Assembly: GCA_031553975.1 (NCBI GenBank)
Contig: JAVBKP010000052.1
Location: forward strand, 1 to 10,554
From: JAVBKP01 sp031553975
GTDB taxonomy: Bacteria; Bacillota; Clostridia; Peptostreptococcales; Anaerovoracaceae
DNA: 10,554 bases
Reading direction: 5' to 3'
Shown piece by piece: positions 1 through 5,576 of the stretch. The number at the start of each line of letters is the position of its first letter. The first letter of the stretch is position 1. Under the pieces are notes generated by a model. It had not been told where the DNA came from. It saw only the letters and a program-made list of their open reading frames with translations, and did not search any database. A program made the position numbers and the translations under genes.

Positions 1-756
1 GCAACAGAAAATCTCCTAGATGATAACGTAGAGACTCGCATGGACTTAGTGCGAAACTTGGTGGGACTTGGTCGTGCCTCTAGAGAAAAAGAAAAAATCA
101 AGGTAAGGCAGCCCCTGGCTACAATCCTAGTAGAAGGCAAATACGAGAGTCTGATTAGCGATCTTACACCATTGATTATGGAAGAGCTAAATGTAAAAGA
201 AGTAGTATTTGAAAAGCAATTAGACAAATTCATGAATTTTGCGCTAAAGCCTAACTTTAAGGCGGCAGGGCCAGTGCTCGGGTCCAAAATAAAAGCCTTT
301 GGTATAGCATTAGCTGGATTAAATGCGCCAGAAGCTGTATCTGCTCTAGAATCCGAAGGTAAGATAACAGTGGACATTGATAGTGAGAATATGGAAATAA
401 GCAAAGAATTGATAGAAATTACAATTTCTGCAAAAGAAGGCTTTACAGTGTCAATGGAAAACAACTTATTTACAATCATAGATACCAATATCACACCAGC
501 ATTGATTTCAGAAGGGCTGGCAAGAGAGCTGATTTCAAAAGTGCAACAAATGCGAAAACAGCACGACTTCCAGATGATGGATAACATCAAGATATACTAC
601 GTGGCTGACGAAGAAACTACAGCCGCCTTCAATGAGCACAAAGAGTACATCATGAGGGAAACCCTGGCGGTGCAATTAGAAGCAACAGCCAGTGATGATA
701 TGGAGTCACTTGACTTAAACGGTCACAAAACAGAAATACGAGTAGAAAAAATGTAG
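1..756 (+). CDS. ileS: Isoleucyl-tRNA synthetase, C-terminal part (5' end outside window)
   Basis: This is the last 251 codons of isoleucyl-tRNA synthetase, the cytoplasmic enzyme that charges tRNA-Ile with isoleucine. The frame is open from base 1, so the first ATG at 40 is internal and the true start lies upstream of the window. Seen: the segment LGRASREKEKIKVRQPL near residue 24, the AGLNAPEAV segment, and the C-terminal LNGHKTEIRVEK ending. These are familiar from the anticodon-binding and C-terminal regions of the long, eukaryote-like (type 2) IleS. No cysteine occurs in the fragment, so the C-terminal zinc-finger cysteines of the E. coli-type enzyme are absent. The catalytic HIGH and KMSKS motifs would be upstream. 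Type assignment is inferred from the C-terminal part only. The gene is followed by a repeat-rich spacer before rlmN. Confidence 0.95.
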   Translation, partial: ATENLLDDNVETRMDLVRNLVGLGRASREKEKIKVRQPLATILVEGKYESLISDLTPLIMEELNVKEVVFEKQLDKFMNFALKPNFKAAGPVLGSKIKAFGIALAGLNAPEAVSALESEGKITVDIDSENMEISKELIEITISAKEGFTVSMENNLFTIIDTNITPALISEGLARELISKVQQMRKQHDFQMMDNIKIYYVADEETTAAFNEHKEYIMRETLAVQLEATASDDMESLDLNGHKTEIRVEKM

Positions 757-850
757 CATTGGGGGACGGTTCTAAATGAACCGTCCTTACATATGCACCC
801 CTTGGGGACGGTTCTAGATGAGCAATATGCTATTCGGGGACGGTTCTAAT
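757..850. repeat. Cluster of three GGGGACGGTTCT repeats, first one a perfect hairpin
   Basis: The 12-mer GGGGACGGTTCT occurs exactly three times in the same orientation, at 762-773, 804-815 and 836-847, spaced 42 and 32 bases apart. At the first copy the arms GGACGGTTC (764-772) and GAACCGTCC (778-786) form a perfect 9-bp stem with loop TAAAT. The other two copies lack a full second arm. No U-run follows the hairpin, so it is not a classical intrinsic terminator. The layout resembles short palindromic intergenic repeats (REP/MITE-like), and similar G-rich motifs are, to my recollection, common in clostridial genomes. A further copy, in the opposite orientation and split by an insertion, is found inside ccdA near 8313-8410. 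Confidence 0.8.
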
Positions 851-863
851 TAACGAACCAAAT

Positions 864-869
864 GGAAGG
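864..869 (+). promoter_or_regulatory. Ribosome binding site that sets the rlmN start at 877
   Basis: GGAAGG lies 7 bases before the ATG at 877. The alternative in-frame ATG at 862 has only AACGAACCAA in front of it, which is no Shine-Dalgarno match, and directly abuts the repeat cluster. The 877 start is therefore preferred. Confidence 0.7.
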
Positions 870-876
870 TAAAAGT

Positions 877-1905
877 ATGCGTAAAGCAGATATTAAGGGC
901 ATGACCCTAAAAGAATTAGAAATTTTCATACAGAATATAGGCGGGCAAAAATTTCGTGCAAAGCAGATATTTGAATGGATGCATAAAGGAATATGTCAGT
1001 TTGATCAGATGTCAAACTTGCCATTGCCACTTCGCGAGAAGTTAAAAGAGAGCGCTTTTGTCATGCAGATAGAGCCACAGCAAATCCAAGTTTCAAAAAA
1101 GGATGGCACCAGAAAATATCTATTTGCATTAAATGATGGAAATATGATAGAAAGTGTATTGATGCAATATAAACACGGCTACACTGCTTGTATATCTACA
1201 CAGGCAGGATGCCGAATGGGCTGTACGTTTTGCGCTTCTGGACTTTATGGGCTAACCCGCAACTTAGAACCAAGTGAAATATTAGACCAAATCTTAGTCA
1301 TGGAAGGAGAAACTAACCAAAAGGTCAGCAACGTGGTTGTGATGGGCACAGGAGAGCCCTTTGATAACTATGACAACCTCGCTAGATTCTTAGAATTGGT
1401 CAATGCGAAGGAAGGCCTTAATATTGGGATGCGCAGTATTACCGTATCTACTTGTGGTCTATTGCCAAAAATAAAGAAATTTGCCAGAGAATTTCCTCAG
1501 GTGAATTTAGCCATATCCCTCCATGCATCTAACGACGATATGAGAAGAAAACTAATGCCTGTACACAAAGGCTATACCCTAGATGAGTTAATTACAGTTT
1601 GTAGGGAGCATGTAGAGCAGACAGGTAGGCGGATAACATTTGAATATGCTTTAATAGGCGGTATGAACGACAATGTAGTTCACGCAAAAGAGCTAGTCAA
1701 CAAAATAAGGGGTATACTTTGCCATGTGAATTTGATTCCATTGAATAGCGTTATTGAAAAATCCTATAATGGTAGCAAAAAAGAGGTGGCTGAGGCTTTC
1801 AAGAAAGTCCTAGATGATATAGGTATTCCATGTACCATCAGGCGTGAAATGGGAAGCGACATAGATGGGGCATGTGGGCAGTTAAGATTAGGGCAAATTG
1901 AGTAA
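877..1905 (+). CDS. rlmN: Dual-specificity 23S rRNA/tRNA (adenine-C2) methyltransferase RlmN
   Basis: RlmN is a radical-SAM enzyme that methylates C2 of A2503 in 23S rRNA and of A37 in some tRNAs, in the cytoplasm. The product is 342 residues, the usual family size. Seen: the [4Fe-4S]-binding CxxxCxxC motif in GCRMGCTFCASG (Cys112, 116, 119), the GTGEPFDNYDN segment expected for SAM binding, a conserved MPVHKGY-type region, and the late cysteine in IDGACGQL (Cys333). The late cysteine matches the catalytic Cys that forms the covalent RNA intermediate in this family. The start at 877 is chosen for its Shine-Dalgarno; a start at 862 would add five residues. It follows ileS after a repeat-filled spacer in which I see no clear promoter, so read-through from ileS is possible. 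No terminator hairpin is obvious after the stop. Confidence 0.95.
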   Translation: MRKADIKGMTLKELEIFIQNIGGQKFRAKQIFEWMHKGICQFDQMSNLPLPLREKLKESAFVMQIEPQQIQVSKKDGTRKYLFALNDGNMIESVLMQYKHGYTACISTQAGCRMGCTFCASGLYGLTRNLEPSEILDQILVMEGETNQKVSNVVVMGTGEPFDNYDNLARFLELVNAKEGLNIGMRSITVSTCGLLPKIKKFAREFPQVNLAISLHASNDDMRRKLMPVHKGYTLDELITVCREHVEQTGRRITFEYALIGGMNDNVVHAKELVNKIRGILCHVNLIPLNSVIEKSYNGSKKEVAEAFKKVLDDIGIPCTIRREMGSDIDGACGQLRLGQIE

Positions 1906-1917
1906 TTATTTTCCCAC

Positions 1918-1946
1918 TTGCCACTTTCACATCACTGCTGTATAAT
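1918..1946 (+). promoter_or_regulatory. Sigma-A type promoter for the P-loop protein gene
   Basis: TTGCCA at 1918-1923 and a perfect TATAAT at 1941-1946 are separated by 17 bases. Transcription would start near 1953, about 40 bases before the start codon at 1995. This makes the next gene independent of rlmN. Confidence 0.75.
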
Positions 1947-1994
1947 TGTATATACAAAACTTACGTAAAACGTAACATATGGAGGTAAGATATC

Positions 1995-2417
1995 ATGGTA
2001 AAGATACTAATCGGCGAAAAGGGTGCAGGCAAGACAAGACAAATGGTTGACAGAGCCAATGAGAAACTTGAGAGCAGCAAAGGAAATGTGATTTTTATCA
2101 CAAAATCAACAGACAGACTTACATTCGACCTCAAACATGACATAAGAGTTGTGAGCATGAGTGATCACGACGAAATTACTAACGTAGACGAGTACATTGG
2201 ATTCCTAGCTGGAATGGCAAGTTCAAACCACGATATCGAAACCATTTATATCGACAGCATACTAAAACAAGCTGATATTGACGTAGAGAATATAGAAGAA
2301 CTCTTAGATAGACTGAAATTCTACTCTAAAAAGTATGAAATAGAACTAGTTGTTAGCATTAGTGCCGATAAAGAAAAGCTTGGAACAGTACTTGCTCCAT
2401 ATGAATTATTAAACTAG
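1995..2417 (+). CDS. Small P-loop ATP-binding protein of unknown function
   Basis: This 140-residue product is a soluble nucleotide-binding protein that I do not recognise functionally. Seen: a Walker A motif GEKGAGKT at residues 7-14 directly after the first strand, and a Walker-B-like hydrophobic strand ending in acid (TIYID, residues 83-87). A helix rich in Leu/Lys/Glu (about 98-113) follows, and then a last strand, ELVVSISA (117-124). No signal peptide, membrane segment or extra domain is present, so the protein is close to a bare RecA/kinase-like core. Small proteins of this type are sometimes labelled as PilT-like in databases, but nothing here supports a pilus role: no other pilus gene is present. 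GGAGGT at 1981-1986, 8 bases before the ATG, supports the start. The gene has its own promoter and terminator, so it is a monocistronic unit. Confidence 0.8.
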   Translation: MVKILIGEKGAGKTRQMVDRANEKLESSKGNVIFITKSTDRLTFDLKHDIRVVSMSDHDEITNVDEYIGFLAGMASSNHDIETIYIDSILKQADIDVENIEELLDRLKFYSKKYEIELVVSISADKEKLGTVLAPYELLN

Positions 2418-2426
2418 GGCATCATG

Positions 2427-2458
2427 AGAGCTTGTCATAAAGGCAAGCTCTTTTTTTT
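2427..2458 (+). terminator. Intrinsic terminator after the P-loop gene
   Basis: A stem of GAGCTTG (2428-2434) with CAAGCTC (2444-2450), extended by one A-T pair, is followed by eight T (2451-2458). The loop is 9 bases. It ends the P-loop transcript just before the radical-SAM gene. Confidence 0.9.
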
Positions 2459-2471
2459 ATGAGAGGGCAGT

Positions 2472-3419
2472 ATGAAATACTATGCATATTCGGATTATTT
2501 AAAGCAAAAATATGGGGAGAAGGTGTACAAGCTTCCTATCAATCTGCCTGTATCATGTCCTAACCGCGATGGGGTAAGGGGCCTCGGGGGATGTATTTTT
2601 TGTGGAGAAAAAGGCGCAGGACTTGAAAACCTACCTGTGGCATTTTCTGTGACGGAACAGTTAGACGAAAATATAAGATATATAGGCAAAAGATATGGTG
2701 CAGAGAAATACATTGCCTATTTCCAGAACTTCACCAACACCTATATGCCATATGACCAGTTCATGGCATATGCAGAGGAGGCAGCTAGATTTGAAAATGT
2801 GGTGGAACTAGCATTTTCTACAAGACCGGATAGTGTGCCAGATAGCCACCTTCGAGGGCTGCAAGAAATAGCAAAAACCCATGGCAAACAAATATCAATA
2901 GAACTTGGGCTTCAAACGGCCAATTATCATACGCTAGAAAAAATAAACAGAGGACATTCCCTAGCTGAGTTTATTGATGCGGCAGCAAGAATAAAGTCTT
3001 ATGGGTTCGAGCTAGGGGTTCACGCCATATTAAATCTTCCATGGGATGACCGCACAGACGTGGTCGAGACGGCCAAGATTATATCAGCAGTAAAAGCAGA
3101 CACCACAAAGCTACACTCACTCTACGTAGAGAAAAATACCGCATTGTGCCATATGTATGAGAGCAACCAGTTTGAAATAGTGCCTTTAGAAGAATACATA
3201 GAGCGGGCCATATTGTACTTAGAGCATCTAAACCCTGAGATGGCAGTGCAGAGAATATCCAGCAGGGCACCGTCTAGCGATACGGTATTTTGCAACTGGA
3301 ATACAGCATGGTGGAAAATAAGAGACCAGATCAACGCCACCATGGAAGAGCGTGGCACCCACCAAGGGGCAAAATTCGGATATTTGACACCCGTAATGCC
3401 AAGGCCTGAAGAGAGGTGA
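2472..3419 (+). CDS. TIGR01212/YhcC-type radical-SAM protein
   Basis: This 315-residue protein belongs to the radical-SAM family that includes E. coli YhcC (TIGR01212), whose reaction is not firmly established. Seen: the N-terminal cluster motif with spaced cysteines in CPNRDG...GGCIFCGEKG (Cys29, Cys41, Cys44). This long gap before CxxC is characteristic of the family and unlike the classic CxxxCxxC. Further signatures are YFQNFTNTY, a TRPDS segment, and ELGLQTANYHTLEKINRGH, where YhcC relatives have a very similar string. No membrane segment or signal is seen. GAGAGG at 2461-2466 precedes the ATG by 5 bases. The gene follows the terminator at 2427-2458, yet I see no convincing promoter between them. 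The Nudix gene begins 10 bases after its stop, so the two are likely co-transcribed. Confidence 0.88.
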   Translation: MKYYAYSDYLKQKYGEKVYKLPINLPVSCPNRDGVRGLGGCIFCGEKGAGLENLPVAFSVTEQLDENIRYIGKRYGAEKYIAYFQNFTNTYMPYDQFMAYAEEAARFENVVELAFSTRPDSVPDSHLRGLQEIAKTHGKQISIELGLQTANYHTLEKINRGHSLAEFIDAAARIKSYGFELGVHAILNLPWDDRTDVVETAKIISAVKADTTKLHSLYVEKNTALCHMYESNQFEIVPLEEYIERAILYLEHLNPEMAVQRISSRAPSSDTVFCNWNTAWWKIRDQINATMEERGTHQGAKFGYLTPVMPRPEER

Positions 3420-3429
3420 ATTGTAAGGT

Positions 3430-4068
3430 ATGACAGAGGCAAAGGATATTGAAAATATAAGGCATATATTTGCTGACAGACAGGTAGGGCCCAATAGCAA
3501 GTATAGTTACTATTCAGTACTAGTTCCTTTGATAGAAACTAAGATGGGACTACAGGTTCTATTTGAAGTGCGTTCCAGCCAACTAACGCGCCAACCAGGA
3601 GAAATTTGTTTTCCAGGTGGGAGAATAGAAGTTGGGGAAACCCCAAAACAATGCGCTATCAGAGAGACTATGGAGGAACTAAATGTGGACAATGAAAGCA
3701 TTCAGATCCTCAGTGAACTGGACTATACCCGTAATTATGCAGGTTTTACTATTTATGGGTTTTTAGGACTTCTTTCAAAAGAAGGATATGAGAAGGCAAA
3801 GACAGGCTATAGTAAGGACGAAGTGAAAGAGATTTTCACTGTGCCTCTTGATTTTTTCTTGCAAAACCAGCCGTACTGCCATGAGTTTGAATTGGTGCCA
3901 GAGATAAAGGAAGACTTTCCTTTAGAAAAATTTGGATTAGATCATAGTTATGTATGGCGTCGTAGCGCCCATGAGGCCATGGTGTATAGCTTTGAAAACA
4001 GGGCGATCTGGGGAATTACCGCTAAAATTATGAAGAATGTAGCTGACATACTGGCTGGCAAAATTTAA
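3430..4068 (+). CDS. Nudix hydrolase, CoA diphosphatase (NudL/YeaB)-like
   Basis: This 212-residue Nudix hydrolase is predicted to split a diphosphate bond, probably in coenzyme A or acyl-CoA. Seen: a Nudix box from Gly64 to Val86 with Glu70, Arg78, Glu79, Glu82 and Glu83 in place. Two less critical positions differ from the consensus: Thr80 instead of an aliphatic residue and Asn85 instead of Gly. Directly before it, LTRQPGEICFPGG fits the extra signature that marks the CoA-specific subfamily (consensus LxxHxGQxxFPGG), although the His is Gln here. Substrate is therefore inferred from family. Translation probably uses AGGTGA (3414-3419), which overlaps the stop codon of the upstream radical-SAM gene and lies 10 bases from the ATG. 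This suggests coupled translation. A promoter for the next gene starts right after the stop. Confidence 0.85.
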   Translation: MTEAKDIENIRHIFADRQVGPNSKYSYYSVLVPLIETKMGLQVLFEVRSSQLTRQPGEICFPGGRIEVGETPKQCAIRETMEELNVDNESIQILSELDYTRNYAGFTIYGFLGLLSKEGYEKAKTGYSKDEVKEIFTVPLDFFLQNQPYCHEFELVPEIKEDFPLEKFGLDHSYVWRRSAHEAMVYSFENRAIWGITAKIMKNVADILAGKI

Positions 4069-4073
4069 AGAGG

Positions 4074-4102
4074 TTGTATTATGTGCCTAGCGAGGCTATA
4101 AT
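4074..4102 (+). promoter_or_regulatory. Sigma-A type promoter for the SLH protein gene
   Basis: TTGTAT at 4074-4079 and a perfect TATAAT at 4097-4102 are separated by 17 bases. The predicted start near 4109 gives a leader of about 35 bases carrying AGGAGGT at 4132-4138. Confidence 0.72.
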
Positions 4103-4144
4103 TAAAGGATGAAAACTATGAGGTTATTGATAGGAGGTAATTGA

Positions 4145-4762
4145 ATGAAAAGAAAGGCTATTGCATTTGTTACTGCTGGCATCCTAGCACTGGGAACCCT
4201 TGGGGCAAGTGGGGAAGAACAGACTTTCGTGGATATGCCAACTAACTGGGCTACAGAGCATCTACAATTCGCTGTAGACTATGGACTAATGGGAGGCATG
4301 GTGGAAGGTGGTAAGAACTACATAAAGCCAAATGGCAACCTTACAAGGGCGCAAGCGGCCGCTATATTAAACAATGCACTATATACAATAGAAGAAGATG
4401 AGCTAGTTGGTGTAACAGACGTGCCAGCAGGACAGTGGTACACAGAACACATGGCAAAGGCTGTAGCCAGCGGTATCTTTGAAAAAGCGGCAAAGATGCG
4501 ACCAAATGCCAATATTACCCGTGAAGAGGTATTCGCGGCGGTAGCCAATGGATATGGACTAGCCGACGATGCTGATCAGACGATTTTAAATAACTTCACA
4601 GACCTTGGAACCATAAGCGCTGCCAATAAAGCCAAGGTAGCGGCCATGTTGCAAGCAGGATATATTAAAGGAACAGGGAACAAACTCAACCCAAAAGGTA
4701 ACCTGACTAGAGCTGAATTTGCAGCTATAATGCACAATATCTACAGCAGCAGTGGTGTTTAA
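4145..4762 (+). CDS. Secreted protein consisting of three SLH domains only
   Basis: This 205-residue exported protein is predicted to attach to cell-wall polysaccharide through S-layer homology (SLH) domains. Seen: a signal peptide at residues 1 to about 23 (MKRK, a hydrophobic stretch AIAFVTAGILALGTLG, then ASG) and three SLH repeats at about 28-79, 90-137 and 151-200. Each begins with F/V-x-D and ends with a version of the TRAE motif: LTRAQ, ITREE and LTRAE. SLH trimers normally anchor a larger S-layer protein or enzyme, but here nothing is left outside the three repeats. It may act as a wall-binding module on its own, compete for SLH sites, or bind through one face to a partner. AGGAGGT six bases before the ATG and its own promoter suggest good expression. 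It ends at a terminator shared with the convergent repressor gene. Confidence 0.88.
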   Translation: MKRKAIAFVTAGILALGTLGASGEEQTFVDMPTNWATEHLQFAVDYGLMGGMVEGGKNYIKPNGNLTRAQAAAILNNALYTIEEDELVGVTDVPAGQWYTEHMAKAVASGIFEKAAKMRPNANITREEVFAAVANGYGLADDADQTILNNFTDLGTISAANKAKVAAMLQAGYIKGTGNKLNPKGNLTRAEFAAIMHNIYSSSGV

Positions 4763-4781
4763 AAGAACCTGCAAAGACTAA

Positions 4782-4812
4782 AAAAACAGAGCTTCAAGTT
4801 AGCTCTGTTTTT
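4782..4812. terminator. Bidirectional terminator between convergent SLH and repressor genes
   Basis: AAAAACAGAGCT (4782-4793) pairs perfectly with AGCTCTGTTTTT (4801-4812) around a 7-base loop. The A/T ends of the stem provide a U-run in either direction. The right arm also encodes the last residues of the minus-strand repressor, whose stop codon is at 4799-4801. Confidence 0.88.
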
Positions 4813-5179
4813 GTTTGTTAACAAAGATTTTAAATTTTTGAAAGGTTTCGGGACTGAGGGTATGCTCCATTTTGCAGGCATCTTTTTCCGCTGTGTCATA
4901 ACTGACGCCTAAAACATCTATAAGAAAAGACCGTATGGTATCATGTCTATCTTGGACTGCTACGGCTTCCGCAAAACCCTTCTCAGTAAGGCAAATGTCA
5001 GAATAACGCTGTTGGGTAATAAGACCGGCTTCCTTCAAAACGCCCATGGCCCTATTGGTGCTAGCCCTTGTGACTCCAAGCATTTCTGCTACATCTACTG
5101 ACTTTATTCTATTGTTTTTACTCGAAAGTTCCAGTATTGCTTCTAGATAATCCTGGCTCGATGCACTCACGTCTTTCAT
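4799..5179 (-). CDS. DtxR/MntR-family metal-dependent transcriptional repressor, two-domain
   Basis: This 126-residue metal-sensing winged-helix repressor probably controls the divergent feo operon. Seen: an N-terminal helix-turn-helix (about 28-62, including VDVAEMLGVTRASTNRAMGVLKEAGLI) and a dimerisation/metal domain (about 68-115, with AEKDACKMEHTLSPE). It stops there, without the SH3-like third domain of DtxR, as in MntR. Putative metal ligands are Asp10, Glu13, His79, Cys102, Glu105 and His106. Asp10/Glu13 are MntR-like (D8/E11), whereas Cys102 corresponds to DtxR Cys102, so the preferred metal is uncertain. Iron is inferred from the feo neighbourhood. The ATG at 5179 is preferred because GGTGAT lies about 8 bases upstream. 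A GTG at 5191 would add four residues but has weak Shine-Dalgarno support. The 3' end overlaps the terminator stem. Confidence 0.88.
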   Translation of the reverse strand: MKDVSASSQDYLEAILELSSKNNRIKSVDVAEMLGVTRASTNRAMGVLKEAGLITQQRYSDICLTEKGFAEAVAVQDRHDTIRSFLIDVLGVSYDTAEKDACKMEHTLSPETFQKFKIFVNKQKQS

Positions 5180-5210
5180 TTGATCAATCACCCACTATTT
5201 CTATATAAAA

Positions 5211-5239
5211 ATTTTAACATATTGCTGTTGACAAAGCAA
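5211..5239 (-). promoter_or_regulatory. Promoter of the DtxR-family repressor gene
   Basis: Reading the minus strand, TTGCTT (5239-5234) and TAAAAT (5216-5211) are 17 bases apart. Transcription would begin near 5204. The -35 box directly abuts the -35 box of the opposite feo promoter, so RNA polymerase could not easily occupy both at once. Confidence 0.55.
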
Positions 5240-5256
5240 CCATATTAGTGTAGTAT
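5228..5256 (+). promoter_or_regulatory. Promoter of the feo operon
   Basis: A perfect TTGACA (5228-5233) is followed after 17 bases by TAGTAT (5251-5256), which matches the -10 consensus at four of six positions. The first palindromic operator begins at the last base of the -10 box and covers the expected transcription start. That is a typical repressor position. Confidence 0.68.
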
Positions 5257-5273
5257 GTTAGCATAAGCTAACA
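5256..5273. promoter_or_regulatory. Operator 1: palindrome overlapping the feo promoter
   Basis: GTTAGC and GCTAAC arms around ATAA form a perfect inverted repeat, with one further T/A pair outside (7-bp arms). The site touches the -10 box and spans the predicted +1. Size and symmetry fit a DtxR-family dimer site, and the likely binder is the adjacent repressor (inference). Its centre is 43 bp from that of operator 2. Confidence 0.72.
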
Positions 5274-5296
5274 AATAGGCATTTTATTTTATTCAA

Positions 5297-5318
5297 ATTG
5301 TTAGCAAAAGCTAACAAT
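5297..5318. promoter_or_regulatory. Operator 2: second copy of the palindrome just before feoA
   Basis: The core GTTAGCAAAAGCTAAC differs from operator 1 at one base (A for T in the spacer), and its arms extend to 9 bp on each side. It lies in the untranslated leader, 19 bases before the feoA ATG. It could act as a roadblock or bind repressor together with operator 1. As RNA it could also form a weak hairpin. Confidence 0.7.
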
Positions 5319-5337
5319 GTTCGTTAAAGGAGACAAA

Positions 5338-5559
5338 ATGACTACACTTAAAGATATTAAAGTGGGCGAAAAAACAATCGTGACAAAACTTCACGGAGAA
5401 GGGCCACTTAGAAGACGCATAATGGATATGGGCATTACAAAAGGATGTGAGGTTTATGTTCGCAAAGTAGCGCCACTTGGAGATCCGATAGAGATAAACG
5501 TAAGAGGTTACGAGCTAACACTTAGAAAAGAAGATGCTCAAAGGATAGAGGTCAAATAA
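5338..5559 (+). CDS. feoA: Ferrous iron transport protein A
   Basis: FeoA is a small cytoplasmic SH3-like protein that assists the FeoB ferrous iron transporter. The product is 73 residues. Seen: family features in order, namely the opening LKDIKVGEKTIV, the central GPLRRRIMDMGITKGCEV (FeoA proteins share an R-R-L/I-x-D-M/L-G segment here), VRKVAPLGDPIEINVRGYELTLRKEDA and the terminal RIEV. The ATG at 5338 is preferred because AAAGGAG (5326-5332) lies 5 bases upstream. The upstream in-frame ATG at 5317 lies on operator 2 and would place the Shine-Dalgarno inside the coding region. feoB begins 17 bases after the stop, so the two form one operon. Control by the divergent DtxR-like repressor through the two palindromes is inferred. 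Confidence 0.93.
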   Translation: MTTLKDIKVGEKTIVTKLHGEGPLRRRIMDMGITKGCEVYVRKVAPLGDPIEINVRGYELTLRKEDAQRIEVK

Positions 5560-5576
5560 GATATACGGAGGAAACT

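Noticed and set aside
764..786. Hairpin after ileS as an intrinsic terminator
   Set aside because: The perfect stem is not followed by a T-run (TACATATG follows), so it fits a repeat element better.
5284..5296. A second feoA promoter between the two palindromes
   Set aside because: The AT-rich stretch offers -10-like hexamers, but none has a -35 box at 16-18 bases.
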